Source: Mycocentrospora acerina (taxonomy: Eukaryota; Ascomycota; Dothideomycetes; Pleosporales). Taken from it: a DNA stretch of 64,000 nucleotides. The notes beneath the pieces were generated by a model. It saw nothing but the letters and a program-made list of their open reading frames with translations. It had not been told where the DNA came from and did no database searches. Below are positions 34,659-47,790 of this stretch, piece by piece. The stretch covers positions 186,001-250,000 of the forward strand of contig JAKUHH010000396.1 of assembly GCA_022701365.1 (NCBI GenBank). The letters are read 5' to 3'. Each line of letters opens with the position of its first letter. Position 1 is the first letter of the stretch. A program made the position numbers and the translations under genes.

Positions 34659-36023
34659 GCCGCATGGCATGCCAATTTTTGTCAGACATCCCACGCGATA
34701 TGCGTCCTTGCGTGGGATGTTTCTGCCCATTCGTTTTTTGCGTTCTACTTTTTTTGCCTTTGACCTGTACGAACACAGTCTTTTCATTTTACTCAGATTT
34801 AAGCGCTGCTTGCCTCAAGTATCCGAGCTCTCAATCTAGACACGCTTCTTCGATCGGTCGACTTCACCGTTTATCTTTTCTCGAGCCCAGCGGCGTGCCG
34901 TGTGTAAAAGCTGAAGGATGCGATACGACAGGGATGTGCATTCTGCACTATTGTTGCCAGGGCGTTCCTGGCAAAGTAACTATCTAGAACAGATGAGTTT
35001 CCATGTCGCAATATGGAGATCCTCGCACCACAGTGCGATAAGGGTCCTTTTAACGTATCCGCAATTTGCAAACCTCGCTCCAGAATTTGAGGGTAAATGT
35101 GGGAATTACGAGCATCACATGTGCTCAAAGCTTCCCAGATACTTTTTTCTCTGTGTGACGATAACAAATTTATCAGAGTAATGAATGCGCGATAGCCGAA
35201 CCTTTGTTTCGCAGCTGGCGATCATGCTGTTCAACATTTAGATGAGAAAGCCGACACATGTAGTGCTAGTTGTACGTTTATACCAAGCGACTTCGTATAA
35301 AGTGGGACGATACCTGAAAACCAATGCAGGTGTTGTTTGGTACTCCATAGTTCCCGCGCGCGTGCGGGGATTAAGATGTCCTTGGCCTAAAAGAAATGGT
35401 GGAGAACATGGACATGCACTGCGGAGATGTGTGCCGTCCTACGATTGGTGGTCACAACGCAGCAGCGCAGCTTCTCCTCCCTCGTGAGGCGGCTGAGCTT
35501 GGGCAAGCAGCCATTAAGCTGCAGAAACGACCGCTAGAGTGTGAGCTACCGGTTGGGAAGGAGCACTTATTGTGCAGTTGAGTGTCAAGTGACAGCGTAT
35601 AGTGGGGGGAATCAAGGTGTTGTACACGTATGGTGCGTCATATCGAGCGAGCTTTCCGTGGAGTCCAAGCTCCTTGGTACGTACCTATGTTTGGGTCCCA
35701 CTCATCTCCCAACAGTGTGCCCCCAACCTTCTTAATTTTCCGACAGGTCAACAAATTTATCTCCTCGGACGTGCGGGAGTGTGTTTGTACCATAGTTGAC
35801 CTGCTGCCCCGACCAATTTGCAATTATCGAGCTCTTGCTACATCAGTAACATAGCCGCCGCTCAAGTTTGTCACTTTTGTACGCCGAGATCGACACCAGC
35901 TTCACGTACGACTGCGGGGAACCTTGAAGACAATCGCACGACTGCCCCAGCTTGGCTGCTCAAAAGGCACCGCATTCCCATCGTGAGAGCCATAGTTGTG
36001 TCTTATTTTTCGACACTATCAAT

Positions 36024-39000
36024 ATGGCGCAACCTCTGGAAGATGTGTACTGCACAGTAAGCTCTCTGTCTGTGATACGAGCACGCAAGCTAACCCGCCT
36101 TGAAGCTTCTCATGAGCGATTCTTACCTACCCGGTACGTAGAACAACAAGCACAGAAAAAATCGATGCTTAACACAGCTTGCGAGCTAATTAACATTTCC
36201 TTATCCCTTGGCGTCGTCTCTTTGCGCGCCTCACAGAGCTTCACCTACGTTTAGCTAACATTTTTTAACAGGTGCCGCTGTCCTCTCTCACTCCCTTCGC
36301 GATGCTGGGACCACGAAGAAACTAGCGGTCCTTGCCACACTGGAGACACTGTCTGCCGATACTATCACCCAACTGAGAGCGCTCTACGACTACGTTATAC
36401 CAGTCGAGCGCATACGTAGTCCCAATCTCGCCAACCTGTATCTTATGGGACGTCCTGACCTGTCCTACGCATTCACAAAGATTGCTTTGTGGAGACAAAC
36501 CCGCTTCCGCAAGATTGTGTACCTTGACGCTGACGTAGTAGCACTGCGAGCGTTGGATGAACTATTCGACATTGAAGCTCCCTTTGCTGCAGCACCAGAC
36601 ATTGGCTGGCCTGACGCCTTCAACAGCGGTGTCATGGTTCTGACCCCAGACATGGGCCAGTATTGGGCACTGCATACACTGGCAGCATCTGGCGATAGTT
36701 TTGATGGGGCTGATCAAGGTCTCCTGAACCAGTACTACGAGAATCGACCTTGGCAGCGTCTGAAGTTCACATACAACACCACGCCAAACGCTGAGTACCA
36801 GTGGGAACCCGCATACCAATACTACAAGAAGGATATTAACGCCGTTCATTTTATCGGCAAGACCAAACCATGGTCAAATCAGCACGCAGGCAGATCGAGC
36901 GGATCGGGGGTGTACAAGGAGCTTCTGGCTCATTGGTGGGCCGTGCATGACAAACATGCTCAAGATGACAGCACTGCACAGTCTCAGCACTCTAAACTAC
37001 CTACTGTTCTTCCTGCTGAGCCGCTCTTGACCGACTCTAGTGAGCAAGCAAAAGATGCCGACCAAAGCACGGTAGAACCAACACCAACTGCAGAGCTACG
37101 CGAGTTCTCTGCCCCTAATATAGAATGGGATGCGACTAGGTAGGCTCCGCTCACAAATTGCTTCGCCATAAACTAACCCGAGTCAGGTTCGAGCCACCGG
37201 TACAGTCGAGGCCTGAAGCCGCCAACTTTCCCACTCAAACATACACGTTCAGCGATAGTCGCGAGCTGTTCAAGGCACCGGGATCATACCCAGAGGCTCC
37301 AAAGGATATGTGGTACAAAGTACCTGGAAGCAAGCCTCAGCCTGCTGAGGTATTGAAGCCTATCTTTCCTTGGGAGCAACAACCCAACAGAGCCAAGGCA
37401 ACCCGTGTTTTTGCTGAAGATCTGCCACCCGAGCCAACACCAGACTTCATAGCCCCATCCCCAACACATGCGTTTTCTACGGTTCACTACAAGGATGATG
37501 AGGGTACAGCTGCAAGAGAGACGATTCCCGATCACAGCTCTGCGCAGGGAGCAATCGACGAATCGTGGCAGTCATTCCAGCAGCACAACGCCAATGCATG
37601 GGATAATGTGCCGGGGATCGACAACTATGTGCGCGCCATAATGGATTCACAAACGAAGAAGGGAAAGACTCAAGTTCTTCAGCAGGTAACAGGCACACAA
37701 GACATCGGCTCGCCTGTTGAGGAGCGCAGGAACCGCCGCGAAAGTCTTATTCTGACCGACTTTCCATCAGCCATTGAGCGACCGAGTCTTCCTGTGACGC
37801 CTGCACCGCAGAAGCGACCCACATTCTGGGGAGAAGAGAGGAATGGCCCAGGAGGGCTGCCCGTTGCTACAGGGGTACCGGATCAAACTGAATGGGTAGG
37901 TTGGTAGTACAGTCTCCCCCTCCTGCCCTTTGCACGAACTTGTTGTTTTGACCACCTCGGACGTGGACAGCAACTGATCACAGCTATGCTTGGTCAGTTC
38001 CTAGCATTGGAGTCAGAGGAGAGCCAATAGCATAGAATGAACGGGTTTCCAGCCATGATGATCGATTCAGCCCCAATTTCCAATCCATCCATTCATCATC
38101 ATGTCCTGGAAGTGTCCTCGTAGTCAGTACAGTGTGTACGACTCTTCGAACTCGTCTCACGATATTCTATGCTCGAATCTGCTTCTCCACGTCCAGAATG
38201 CCATCACATTGCTTATCTTTGTCTCAACAAAAACCTATACTGCAGTGAAACCTGCGTTTCGCTTTGGACAAAAAGCTAATTTGACTGTGTACAGAACCCT
38301 GAAGAAAAACTTGACCAGCTTCGCAGATCATCGGTTGTTGAATTTGAACATTTAAAAAATGATGAACATCCCAACCCGCCTTTGCGAACTTTGCCAGAAG
38401 AATCGGCGCATGTTGACAGCACGGCCGACTCGAAGAATGTATCACAGTCTGCTCCCACGGGTGAACAATCTGGTATTTTCAAATCAGGCTTCACCATGTC
38501 AGACTTTGGTACAGACTTTGGTAGACGTCAAACCGACCCTACTTCACCCACAGAGATACGGGATTTTGCCTCACAAGAGAACGCTAAGCATGATTTTCCG
38601 AAGCTAGCAGTTCCTGGTGTCAATCTCGATAGCCCCATCCAGACGACTAGCACCGAGAAGATCGATGTCCCCACAACCTCAACAAGCTCTAGTTCTATCA
38701 TAAGAGCAGATTTTCCAATCGGAGACGAAGCGATTGTACGCTCTACAGAAAAAGCTGAACAAGCTGACCCCAATAACAAGAACGTTTCTGCTGACAAAGG
38801 AGAAGTTGCCCACCAGGACGTAACTAAGTCGGGCAAGATTGTTGAGAAAGACGTCACAAATCGGAACGTGCCCAAGACAGAAATTGCTTCTAAGGATCTG
38901 GTTGGGGAGAATGTTCCCGAGTCCAACGTTGGGCTCAAGCGAGATGTTACTGGAGAAACCCCCCCTGTACCGCAACCGGGGCCAACTCAGCAAGCATATA

Positions 39001-40919
39001 TCGATGACGGTTCTAGTGCGCAGCCCCACTCTGCCCAACATGATTCCCCCGGCACAGAAGGTAAACGCGACACATTATCAGCTCGAGGAAATACGGATCC
39101 GCTATCCCCTCCTCCGAAAGCCACCGGCAAACAAGATGAACCAGCCGGGCTATTTTCTACGATTGCCAGTGTCATACCTACCTTGGCTTTGACGGAGTCC
39201 TCGAAACCCCAATTGGTGTCGACTGCACCATCCACCTCTGCTCCCGACCAGACCTCTACATTGTCTAGTTTTGTTAAAGCGGGTCAAAATCTTGTGGGTC
39301 GTGGTACAAGTGAACCACAACGTGGCATCAGCAGTGATTCAGGTCTAGAGAGGTCTTCTCCTAAACAGGAGTCAACCCTTTCTGGATTGATACAGACGGG
39401 GAAAGAGTTAGTTGGCCTTGGCACATCTACACCTGATCATAAACCCTATGGTGACTTATCGTCTACTTCCGACAATTCAATCTCGCATGTTCCGACTTTG
39501 AGGCATGGCTCCACAATTCGCAGCTATGATAGTAGTGCTGATAAAATTACTGGAGACAGCTTACAAGGTCAGTATTCTTCGCATTACGACTCTTCCAGAG
39601 GGTCCGGCTTGTTCGGCCAGTCAACATCGCATCGGTTCCCTTCAGGTAGTTCGTCCTTCTCGTCCAGTGAGCAGCCTTCACAACAACCTACTTCACTCGG
39701 CCGGGACTTCAAATACTCTGATTCGGTTGGAACTGGCGGCGAAAAATCTGGGTTCTACTCAAGTCAGTCGTCCTCGAGCCATCCGTATGGCAGCTCCTCG
39801 TATTCCTCACAACTAGATCGCCTCTATGAACCGCCAAATACATCAGGCCCGCCAACCTCAGAGCGTTTCTACAGCACGTCTACAGAGCGGTATTCATCGT
39901 TGTCAGGGCGGCCATCTTCGTCATCTTTATATGGGACAGCCACGTCATCAGCGTCGCCACCACTTCCATCGTACTCGCATCGTACAGCGACCTCAAGACC
40001 GTCATCTATTTATTCGGAGCTTCCCTCGCTTCCGTCACACCAAACGTCAACTTCGCGACCCTCATCCCACTACGGCACACCCACGACTGAGAGGCCCTCA
40101 TCCTTCTACAGCAGCGGAATTTCGACAACTGAAAGGCCCTCGTCTCGCCATAGTAGTGTCGCATCAGCAACGGAAAGGCCTTCGTCTCTCTACGGTAGCG
40201 TCGGCGCATCAACTGAAAGGCCTTCATACCTTTACGGTAGTGTCACATCGACATCGGAAACCCCGTCATCTCTCTATGGCAGCGCCGGTGCATCGTCCAC
40301 TGCAAGACCTTCATCCCTTTATGGCGACACGCCTACACCACAAAGAGTCTCCTCCTCTACCTCTCAAAACACAACCTCTTTGAGCCACTCCAGTCTACAC
40401 GAGCCTTCATCTTATGGTAGCACATCAACGTACAGACCATATTCTTCTTCCAGCTCATCGTATTCACCATCGCTGGGACGATCTACCATGCATGAGTCAA
40501 CAGGAATGCACCACTCTCTCCCGCCATCCTCCTCCTTCGATGGAGCCTCTGCCTCCAAACTAGATTACACTAGCTACAGCACAGCTAGTTTTGGTGACCG
40601 TAATTCCTCTTCCGGAAAAACAGCACCTCTTGAGTATTCTTCTACCCGTCATGACTACTCATCCTCTCCCACGTCTTCTTTCAGTCACAGATTCGTAAGT
40701 TCGGCATCAGGGCAATCTGGATCCTCCGCCACAGATTTCTCGTCTTCACTCACAGAAGGTACATATACCCAGCAGATCTTGGCGGGCCAGACGAGGTTGC
40801 ACGTGCCGGGGTTTGAGGAAGAGGCATTCAAGGTGCCAAACAAAGATCATATCGAAGAAAGCATTGACTCTGGAGACGTAAGATTTTCCAGAGGTTCTGA
40901 CGCAGAGAGACGAAGATAA
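36024..40919 (+). CDS. Glycogenin (GT8) with very long Ser/Thr-rich C-terminal tail
   Basis: Self-glucosylating primer of glycogen synthesis. Exons 36024-36056, 36106-36133, 36272-37139, 37187-37895 and 38295-40919; 1420 aa. The first two exons are tiny but rebuild the GT8 start EDVYCTLLMSDSYLPGAAVLSHSL. The catalytic domain (1-260) shows the metal-binding VYLDADVVA, APDIGWPDAFNSGVMV, GADQGLLNQY and HFIGKTKPW. The fourth intron is 399 nt; it is accepted because TEW|NPEEKLDQLRRSS restores a segment found in fungal glycogenins. The last about 800 residues are Ser/Thr/Pro-rich and hold repeats of the type TERPSSLYGS. The tail is far longer than I expect for this family, so a fused or wrongly joined model cannot be excluded. 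Confidence 0.8.
39880..40345 (+). repeat. Degenerate repeats coding RPSSxYxS units
   Basis: Within the glycogenin tail about a dozen imperfect units of roughly 45-60 nt encode variants of TERPSSLYGS with a Gly/Ala/Ser spacer. Synonymous and replacement differences between units suggest an old coding minisatellite. Confidence 0.7.
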
Positions 40920-41171
40920 AAATTGTAGAGTGACCGAGGAAGGCTGTACTTTGTGATTTGCACATCATCTTTTAGCGGGTTTTGCTATTAATAGGTCATT
41001 TTCTTTTGATTTTGTGGATTGAGTAAGTTTTCATCTTGCTTAACGATGTATAACAATTATTAGCATAATTCTTAATGTTCATTGTGTAATCTATACATTC
41101 TGCTATTGGGACTGGCTTTCAACGAGAGCGCATCTTCCGATTTATCCTAGATCCCAACACATTGAGGCCAG

Positions 41172-43692
41172 TCACTGCACAACAATCCCTCCCTCGACCC
41201 TCAAATCGCGACTACTTGCCCCTACCCAAACTGCGTACCGCGCTTTTTGGAGCTCCCAAGACTGCGTCACAACATTCCAGATGCTTAGATCCCGCCTGTT
41301 CAGGGTAAACTCTACTTGCCTGCTTTCCCCTGGCTGCAACACGCCCACTCGCTCAAACCCTCTCAGCTGCCTTTGTGGCGCATTCGACACACCCAGATAT
41401 AACTGTGCGACTTCGTGGCCTGGTATCTTACCAGTGTTCGTGATGGTAACATTGACTCGATAAAGAATGTCCCACAACTGTGGATGTCCACCTTGAACAA
41501 TCGGCACAGAGATATCAGGGAACGAAGAAAAGCTGGCGCCAGGCTCTTCCAGAACTTTCAGATTTGTGTATCCAAATGTCGTGTAGGAGAGTCCGAAACC
41601 AAACTCATATCGTGGAGTGATGTTGTGTGCATCGAAAGCGCGGTAATCAATGTACAGGCCCTCGGTGAAATCAGACTGCAAGAACGCTGGATGGGAAGGG
41701 TCGACAGTCGAGTTGAGTAAAGTGCCGTAGTCAGACTCGTTGCGGGCAACTGTGAATGGTAGCCGCCCGGAGGGGTTGACATCGCCGTATAGCACATCAG
41801 CGATTGCATGCCCACTCTCTTGACCGGGAACACCGGCAAAGACTACAGCAGTGATGTTAGGGTGTTCAATCCAAGCGTCGACGGTACGAATACCAGCGTT
41901 GTGAATTACAACGATTGTGTTGGAAAACTTAGCCGCCACATTCTTGACTAATTGGTCACTGAAATCATCCGTGAGAGAGACGCGATCAAAGCTCTCGGAA
42001 GAATATGCATTGATGAAAACGATTGATGCGTCTGCGTTGGCATAGACGATTGGATTTATGCCTTGGAAGTCCCAGCGCAGTGTGCCACGATCGGCGATTA
42101 TACGGTCCTGGAGGGCTTTGAAAGGACTTATAACATAAGGAGGTGTGCTAGAGCCGGAGCCTCCTGCATTTTACGTTAGCATTAATTGACGACGATAAGC
42201 GTTCGATGACATATTGCCATGGTCGTACCTGCTGTGATCAGAGTGCCATTGAGCGTATTCCAGCCCCAGTTCTCCTCATAACCACCACCAAAGCGAGATG
42301 GGTTGTTCCAGGGCTGCGCCTTTACTTCGGCATCGTACCCATATATGTTCAAGAAGCGAGGGTTTCGAAGCGGCAAGGTGTTATTGACGTTTTTGACCAG
42401 CACAGTTCCAGCTGCGCCAATCTCCCTGATCAAAGAGGCGTGGTCTTCACGCACGTCCACGATTGGATGTTGCACATTATACGGGAAAACACTGTTCCCA
42501 GGGAAATCTTTGTCCTGTTTGAGGAAGTAGAACGCCGCTAGCAGTCGAGTGTTCATGTCGTCGAGTCGCTCAGATGCCACGGAACCGTTATTTACAGCTT
42601 CAGTCAAATTGTTGCCCCAGAATTTCGCAACTGGCATGACAACGTCAAGGCCTGCATTTGCAGATACAACTCCAGAGTGTTGCGCGTCCCAGTCGGAAAC
42701 CTAGATTTGTGAATAGATGAACCTGGTGTGACATGCAGAACTTACCACGAAGCCTTCAAATCCAAGCTCTGTCTTCAAGACCCCATTTAGAAGCTTGGAA
42801 TTTTGGCAACCGTATGAGTTGTTAGATCGTTGGTAAGAACACATCAAGGACGCGGCACCCTCTCGTAGGGCATCCATAAAAGGCCATGCATATAGCTCGT
42901 GAAGTGTGCGATCGTCCACATTTGATGAGACAGATTCACCCTCAGCGCCGGGTAACCGTCTGTACTCCTGTTCCTGAAAGAGCCAATGCTAATCTCGATG
43001 TTAGATCCGTCTCGTCAGTAGCTCACAGCTTGCATAGCAGGACACATACTTTCGGCGTAGCAATGACACCCTGCTCTTGAACTCCTTTAGTAAGTAATCC
43101 TCCTCCAATACCATTGAGATACGGATCTGCTCCCAGACCCTCCCAATTCCTTCCACCTCTCGCAATTCTTCCTATCGGACCTATGAAAGGACCAAGCGCA
43201 ACGTTTATACCTTTTCCACGGTACTCACGCCCAAGGGCTTTTCCGTACCTCAACATGAGATCTCGGTCAAACGTTGACCCAAGATGAATTCCAGCAGGGA
43301 ACGCGGAGACAAATTCCTGCCCACGCACACCGGCAGGTGCATCTGCGAAGCAGATTTCGGGAATGTGAAGGCGTGGAACAGCTCCTGTCTGTCCAACACA
43401 ACGCCCAGTAACTCCATGAGTGAGATTGGACTTCTCTTCAAGAGTCAATTGCGCTACAATCTCCCGCGCACGCGCGTATGCGGCCGCCCAAGAGGCAGAG
43501 GTGGAACCATCACCGCGGGCTAAATGCTGTCAGTAAGCTGGCTATGTTCTATTAGCAAAACATACGGCTTGGATATATGGGCGGACTCAGTCCATAAAGA
43601 TGAACTTCAGACTCATTAGTGTACCCTTGGGAAAACGCGGAACCTGGGTACAGAGCAATGCTCAATGCAAGTAGGCTAGAAGACTTCATCAT
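41172..43692 (-). CDS. Secreted beta-glucosidase, glycoside hydrolase family 3
   Basis: Releases glucose from beta-linked oligosaccharides outside the cell. Exons 43692-43566, 43519-43050, 42988-42746, 42700-42229 and 42163-41172; 767 aa. Signal peptide MMKSSSLLALSIALYPGSAFS. The N-terminal barrel has LTLEEKSNLTHG, RIARGGRNWEGLGADPYL and the nucleophile Asp283 in VVSDWDAQHSG, whose codon directly follows a splice junction. The second domain has VPGQESGHAIADVLYGDVNPSGRLPFT and YEFGFGLSYTTF; a fibronectin III-like domain ends the protein (ITNTGKIPGHEVAQLYL, LRGFERV). Many N-x-S/T sites. The Zn2Cys6 gene lies upstream on the same strand, which could mean local control. Confidence 0.94.
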
Positions 43693-44409
43693 TGACTACA
43701 CCCAAGGTCTGCATCTTGTTCGAGGGCGTAGGGGGTTTTTATTGTTTAGCAACATCTCGGCTCCATGCTGCCGCATCGAGTATTCGCAATCAGGTGCTCT
43801 GACATGTCTATCAATCAATCCTTCTCCACATATGCGCGATATGACCCGCCCATAACGACATCCCCGATGTCGCTGGGCCTGTCAATTGCCGTTCTCCGCA
43901 TTTTACCTTGGCGACGAGGGGGAGTCGAATGTTGGCCTGCATGTTGATCTATTTAAGTAAGGTGACCGATGACGTGTGTCGGTCTCTTACCGGGAGGTTA
44001 CAATGATCCTACATCGAACATGGGCTCACGATAGATTTTAGTGTTGCCGAAGTTTACCCCAAAGACAGCCGTCCTGCCGCGCTGCTGCATTCATGACTCC
44101 GCAAAGCTTGTTCTACAGAAGCGACCGTTACTTCCGCTACTTAGCTAGCGCTAGAACTACATATATAACTTGCAAGGTTCATGGTAATTTTGCTAATACA
44201 TCAAAGACGTTGCTTTTGTGATCGATACTGAATACGCCAAGTATACTTGTAAAAAGATAGCTTGAGAGCACTGTACCAAAGTCAGAGAAGACGACTAACA
44301 GGGAAAATATAAATTGGAGAAGACGAGCCAATTGGCTGTTGAAACATGAAGTTTAAGGTGCATGTTTGAATTGGATATCTTCGCAGACATACACACCCTG
44401 AAGCTTCCC
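43693..44409. other. Intergenic region upstream of the beta-glucosidase
   Basis: 717 bp that must hold the GH3 promoter and the 3' flank of the Zn2Cys6 gene. Several CGG and CCG triplets of the kind bound by Zn2Cys6 factors occur, but I see no clear paired site. Confidence 0.45.
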
Positions 44410-47008
44410 TCACCAGCCTCCATAGCCATCTCTACTACGTCTGAACCCCGTCGTGTCTGGTCCGGGATAAGTTGGAGCAAGCCAATTACTAGATTCGTGT
44501 TGCTGAACTGGTACCCAGTCGTATTGGGCTCGATAGTCGCCACCAATATCCATGGCGACACCCTGAAAAGTTTGCCAGTCTATTGTCCCCACGTCGTTGT
44601 CCAACATTCCGAAGTCGAAATCAAGACCAAAGCTGGTATCAGGAATCATCACCTCCACATCGTTTGGAATTTCTGTTCCTACTGGAATATTATGAATATC
44701 AACAACGTCTTCAGAGCCTGTCCCCTTTCCAGAGTTCTTGGCTCCGAGAGAAGCATTTGAAAAACTTAGGTCGATGGACTTCCCATGCTCTTGGAAGTAT
44801 ACCTCAGTTATGATCGAGGCTGCTTCTTTCACGGCTTGTTTTGCTGCTTCATCCCCAGCTTGCTCGGCATTGGCGCCGGCTTTCAGTGCATTGACCCTCG
44901 CGAAAGCAGAAGAGAGGAAGACGATCGCTTTTGCATTCACCTCGCCATTACGTAGTCGGGCGAAAGCCGTTTGTTTTGCTGATTCAAGGACCTTGCAGAG
45001 TGTGTCAGACTGAGCAGGTAATACGACAGGCTGATTTACTGAAGATGAAACCAACGGAGCAATTAAGGAGGCACTCTGTCGATGTTCCTCAAATTGAGAC
45101 TTGAGCTCAAAGTATATGGTTGACATAGCGTATAGGAAGAATGACTCAAAAAACCCTACGCATCGGTGAGTCATGCGTGTCCAGTCGTCTTCATGATTCT
45201 GCACTATCTCTGTTGCCGGAGCGTAAAGTGCTAGCGACGTGTCGAGGCACATCTTCCTCGAGTAATGGTAACGTGGATCTTTCAAAGCTCTCGCAAAGTA
45301 CGGGCGATGCAGGCCAAGAATAAACCGTCTGACGAGTGAGTCCGCCATTTTGATCTGGAAGGGCGTAATGTTACGATGAGCCTCTAGAGCTGATTTAAAA
45401 AACGCGGTGCTTTTTCGGCAAACGTTTGCAAGATCAGCCCCGTGTCGTAATACATCCTCGTAGGACATGTCAAATCGCATATTGTTAATCATCTGGATGA
45501 TATTCAAACGGATAGGCAATGTTTCCGTCAATGCAATCTGAACACTGCTTTCAGTGAACTCGGTGGATGGCTTCGGCTCAAGTTGTGAACTATCACCTTC
45601 GTAGATGTCTTCATCGTTCACGTTTGATGGGGGCCGTGTATCATAGTCTTTTATAGAAATCATGGGGGGCATACCCATATCAAGGCTGCTTTGCGCTGTG
45701 ATTTCTAGAACAGTCGCCCACAGTCGTCTTCGCATCTCAATCTGACGAGTATCTGTTATGCCGAGATGTGAGGGATCCCGATACATACCGAGATACATTG
45801 CTGTTCTTATGAGGGATGCTGTAGAAATCCAGATGTGCTTCCCATCGACAGCACACACTTGACGGGCAAGAATCAGAAGAATTTGGATTTGTAAACCTTG
45901 CATGTTTCGCCTCAAGTACGGATAGGGTCCATTGAGCCAATCTGCAGCAGCCTGAATCCATGTCGTGCAAGAACGGCGTAGGCGAACCTGGTCGCAACTA
46001 GTGCAGAATATCACGCCGATTGCACAAACCAACAAAATCTTGAAAGTGACTGGTGGTTCTTTCGGAATTGTGCCAGCCCAGTAACCGTCGTATTCCTTAC
46101 GGAAAGATGGGATGTGAAGTACCCGAAACACGCCTTCAAAAGTTCGAAAGTAGCATTCAACCAGTAAGTCGCAAGTTTCTTTAGATGGAATCGATTGCTT
46201 GACCTCTAAAGAAACTGGAGCCGCTCGCACATGCGAAGTGGCGATGACGTAATCCATGTGTTTGATTTGCCTGACAACATCATACTCTTGGGCTTTCTTG
46301 TCCACTTGCATCGTGCTAGCATCTGGGCATCTCAAAGAATCCGAATCATCTACCACATTCTCCTATTTGTTGTTAGTTTGGTAGTCATCGGGATTTGAGT
46401 GTCAAAGATGATTGCAAAGTCACGTTTTTCGACTATGGACGGATGCTTACATCTTGCAGAACAACGGGCACAGAATCTCCACCACCTTTGAGCTCCGCAA
46501 TCTCATCCTCAAGACTACTGATCTTCTTTAGCATTGCCCTGATGGTCGACGGATCTTCGGATTCTGATTGCGGCCTAATAGCCAACTCTGACCTATTCGT
46601 AGGCAATAATTGGAGTTTGGGTCGGCCATGGACACCAAATATCCCTGGCGCTACGTATCGGTTGATCGTTAGGTCAAACTGATCGGTTGGAGTCGATAGC
46701 TGAGGTAAAGATTGAACCGAAGACCCATGATCGTGGTTGTAGTCAGAGCTTGTTGTAGAAGTATGATGTGCTGCTGGGGATCGTTCAACGAACGCTGACC
46801 GCGCACCTCCAGTACGTCGACGCACCACATAGGTGCATGACTCTGATCTCGTCTTGATGCATCCTTCGCAAGGTTTCTTGCAGTCGCATCTGACTTTGCG
46901 TATACGACATTCTACGCATGCATGGGCTGGTCTTCGGCGTTGTTTAGTAGGCCCATAGCCATCTGCGTCTGCATCTTTTATCACGACCTTGGGCAGTTGT
47001 CCCGACAT
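44410..47008 (-). CDS. Zn2Cys6 binuclear cluster transcription factor
   Basis: Fungal nuclear regulator. Exons 47008-46451 and 46362-44410, with an 88-nt intron; 836 aa. DNA-binding cluster near the N-terminus with ligands C31, C34, C41, C47, C50 and C58 and an extra Cys43, preceded by KQRRR. A short coiled coil (RAMLKKISSLEDEIAELKGG) lies just before the intron and suggests dimerisation. The central fungal_trans domain covers about 240-500 (LVECYFRTFEGVFRVLHIPSF, TASLIRTAMYLGMYRDP, EMRRRLWATVLEI). Acidic C-terminus rich in Asp and Phe. Target genes unknown. Confidence 0.93.
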
Positions 47009-47790
47009 TTCTCAAGGTTGCACGAGGTATAGAGTCTCAATCGCGATGGGGTTCGGCCCACAAACAACGAGCGGGTGGTAATAGACTCGGAATTGTGGGA
47101 AGACGGTGTGGTTTGAGGATTGACCTAGTTGATGAAGTTGTTGAATTGTTGTGGAGACGTGAAAGCCATCCGGAACGACAAAGAGGTAGCGTGATGGTGA
47201 GGCTTAGCTGCACGTGCTGAGAAGCTTGGGAGACTACTTAGATGAAACCAAAACAGACGCGAAGGCTTCACCCAAGCGTGCGCCACCACATGTTCTCTTC
47301 ACAGTTAGCCTAGTCGCATCGCAATGGAAAGAAGGTGTACACCCAGAAAAGAAACTTCACGGATATTGCTGTGATGGAAATATTAGATCTCTTTGGGCCG
47401 GCGATGCAGATCACAGATCAGCAAGCGCCGGACCAACCTCGGTCATGGCTCAAGGCTCCTGCTCTACACATTCAGTTTAAAAACGCAAGACTTGGGATTA
47501 AGGTTTACACAAGGGTTGAGAGTTCAAACAGTCGTGTTTGCTCGGTTCCCAAATAAGTCCTCACTGTTTCTACCAGATTCCTCTTACTTGCTACCTGTTG
47601 ATTGTTTAAACCTTATTTGATTAAAATTGTACGGATGCACGCCTCATCATGATGCGATTACACCCAAACACGTCTCATACCAACCGGTCTCTCCTTGGTT
47701 TCTCTTCTTTTAAGAACGGGTCAGATTGAAGTCGTAGCGACAATGCTTTTGATTGCCCCCATTTTCTTGGCATCTCTAACCTTCATTACT
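47009..47790. other. Intergenic region
   Basis: Promoter of the Zn2Cys6 gene plus the 3' flank of KU80. Nothing further recognised. Confidence 0.5.

Larger units (their letters stand above)
32971..36023. other. Long AT-rich intergenic region with one tRNA
   Basis: 3 kb. It contains a possible protein relic (33507-33800, minus strand) and tRNA-Val (34562-34649). Otherwise the base composition is AT-rich at 33.2-34.5 kb and I see no gene. Confidence 0.5.
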
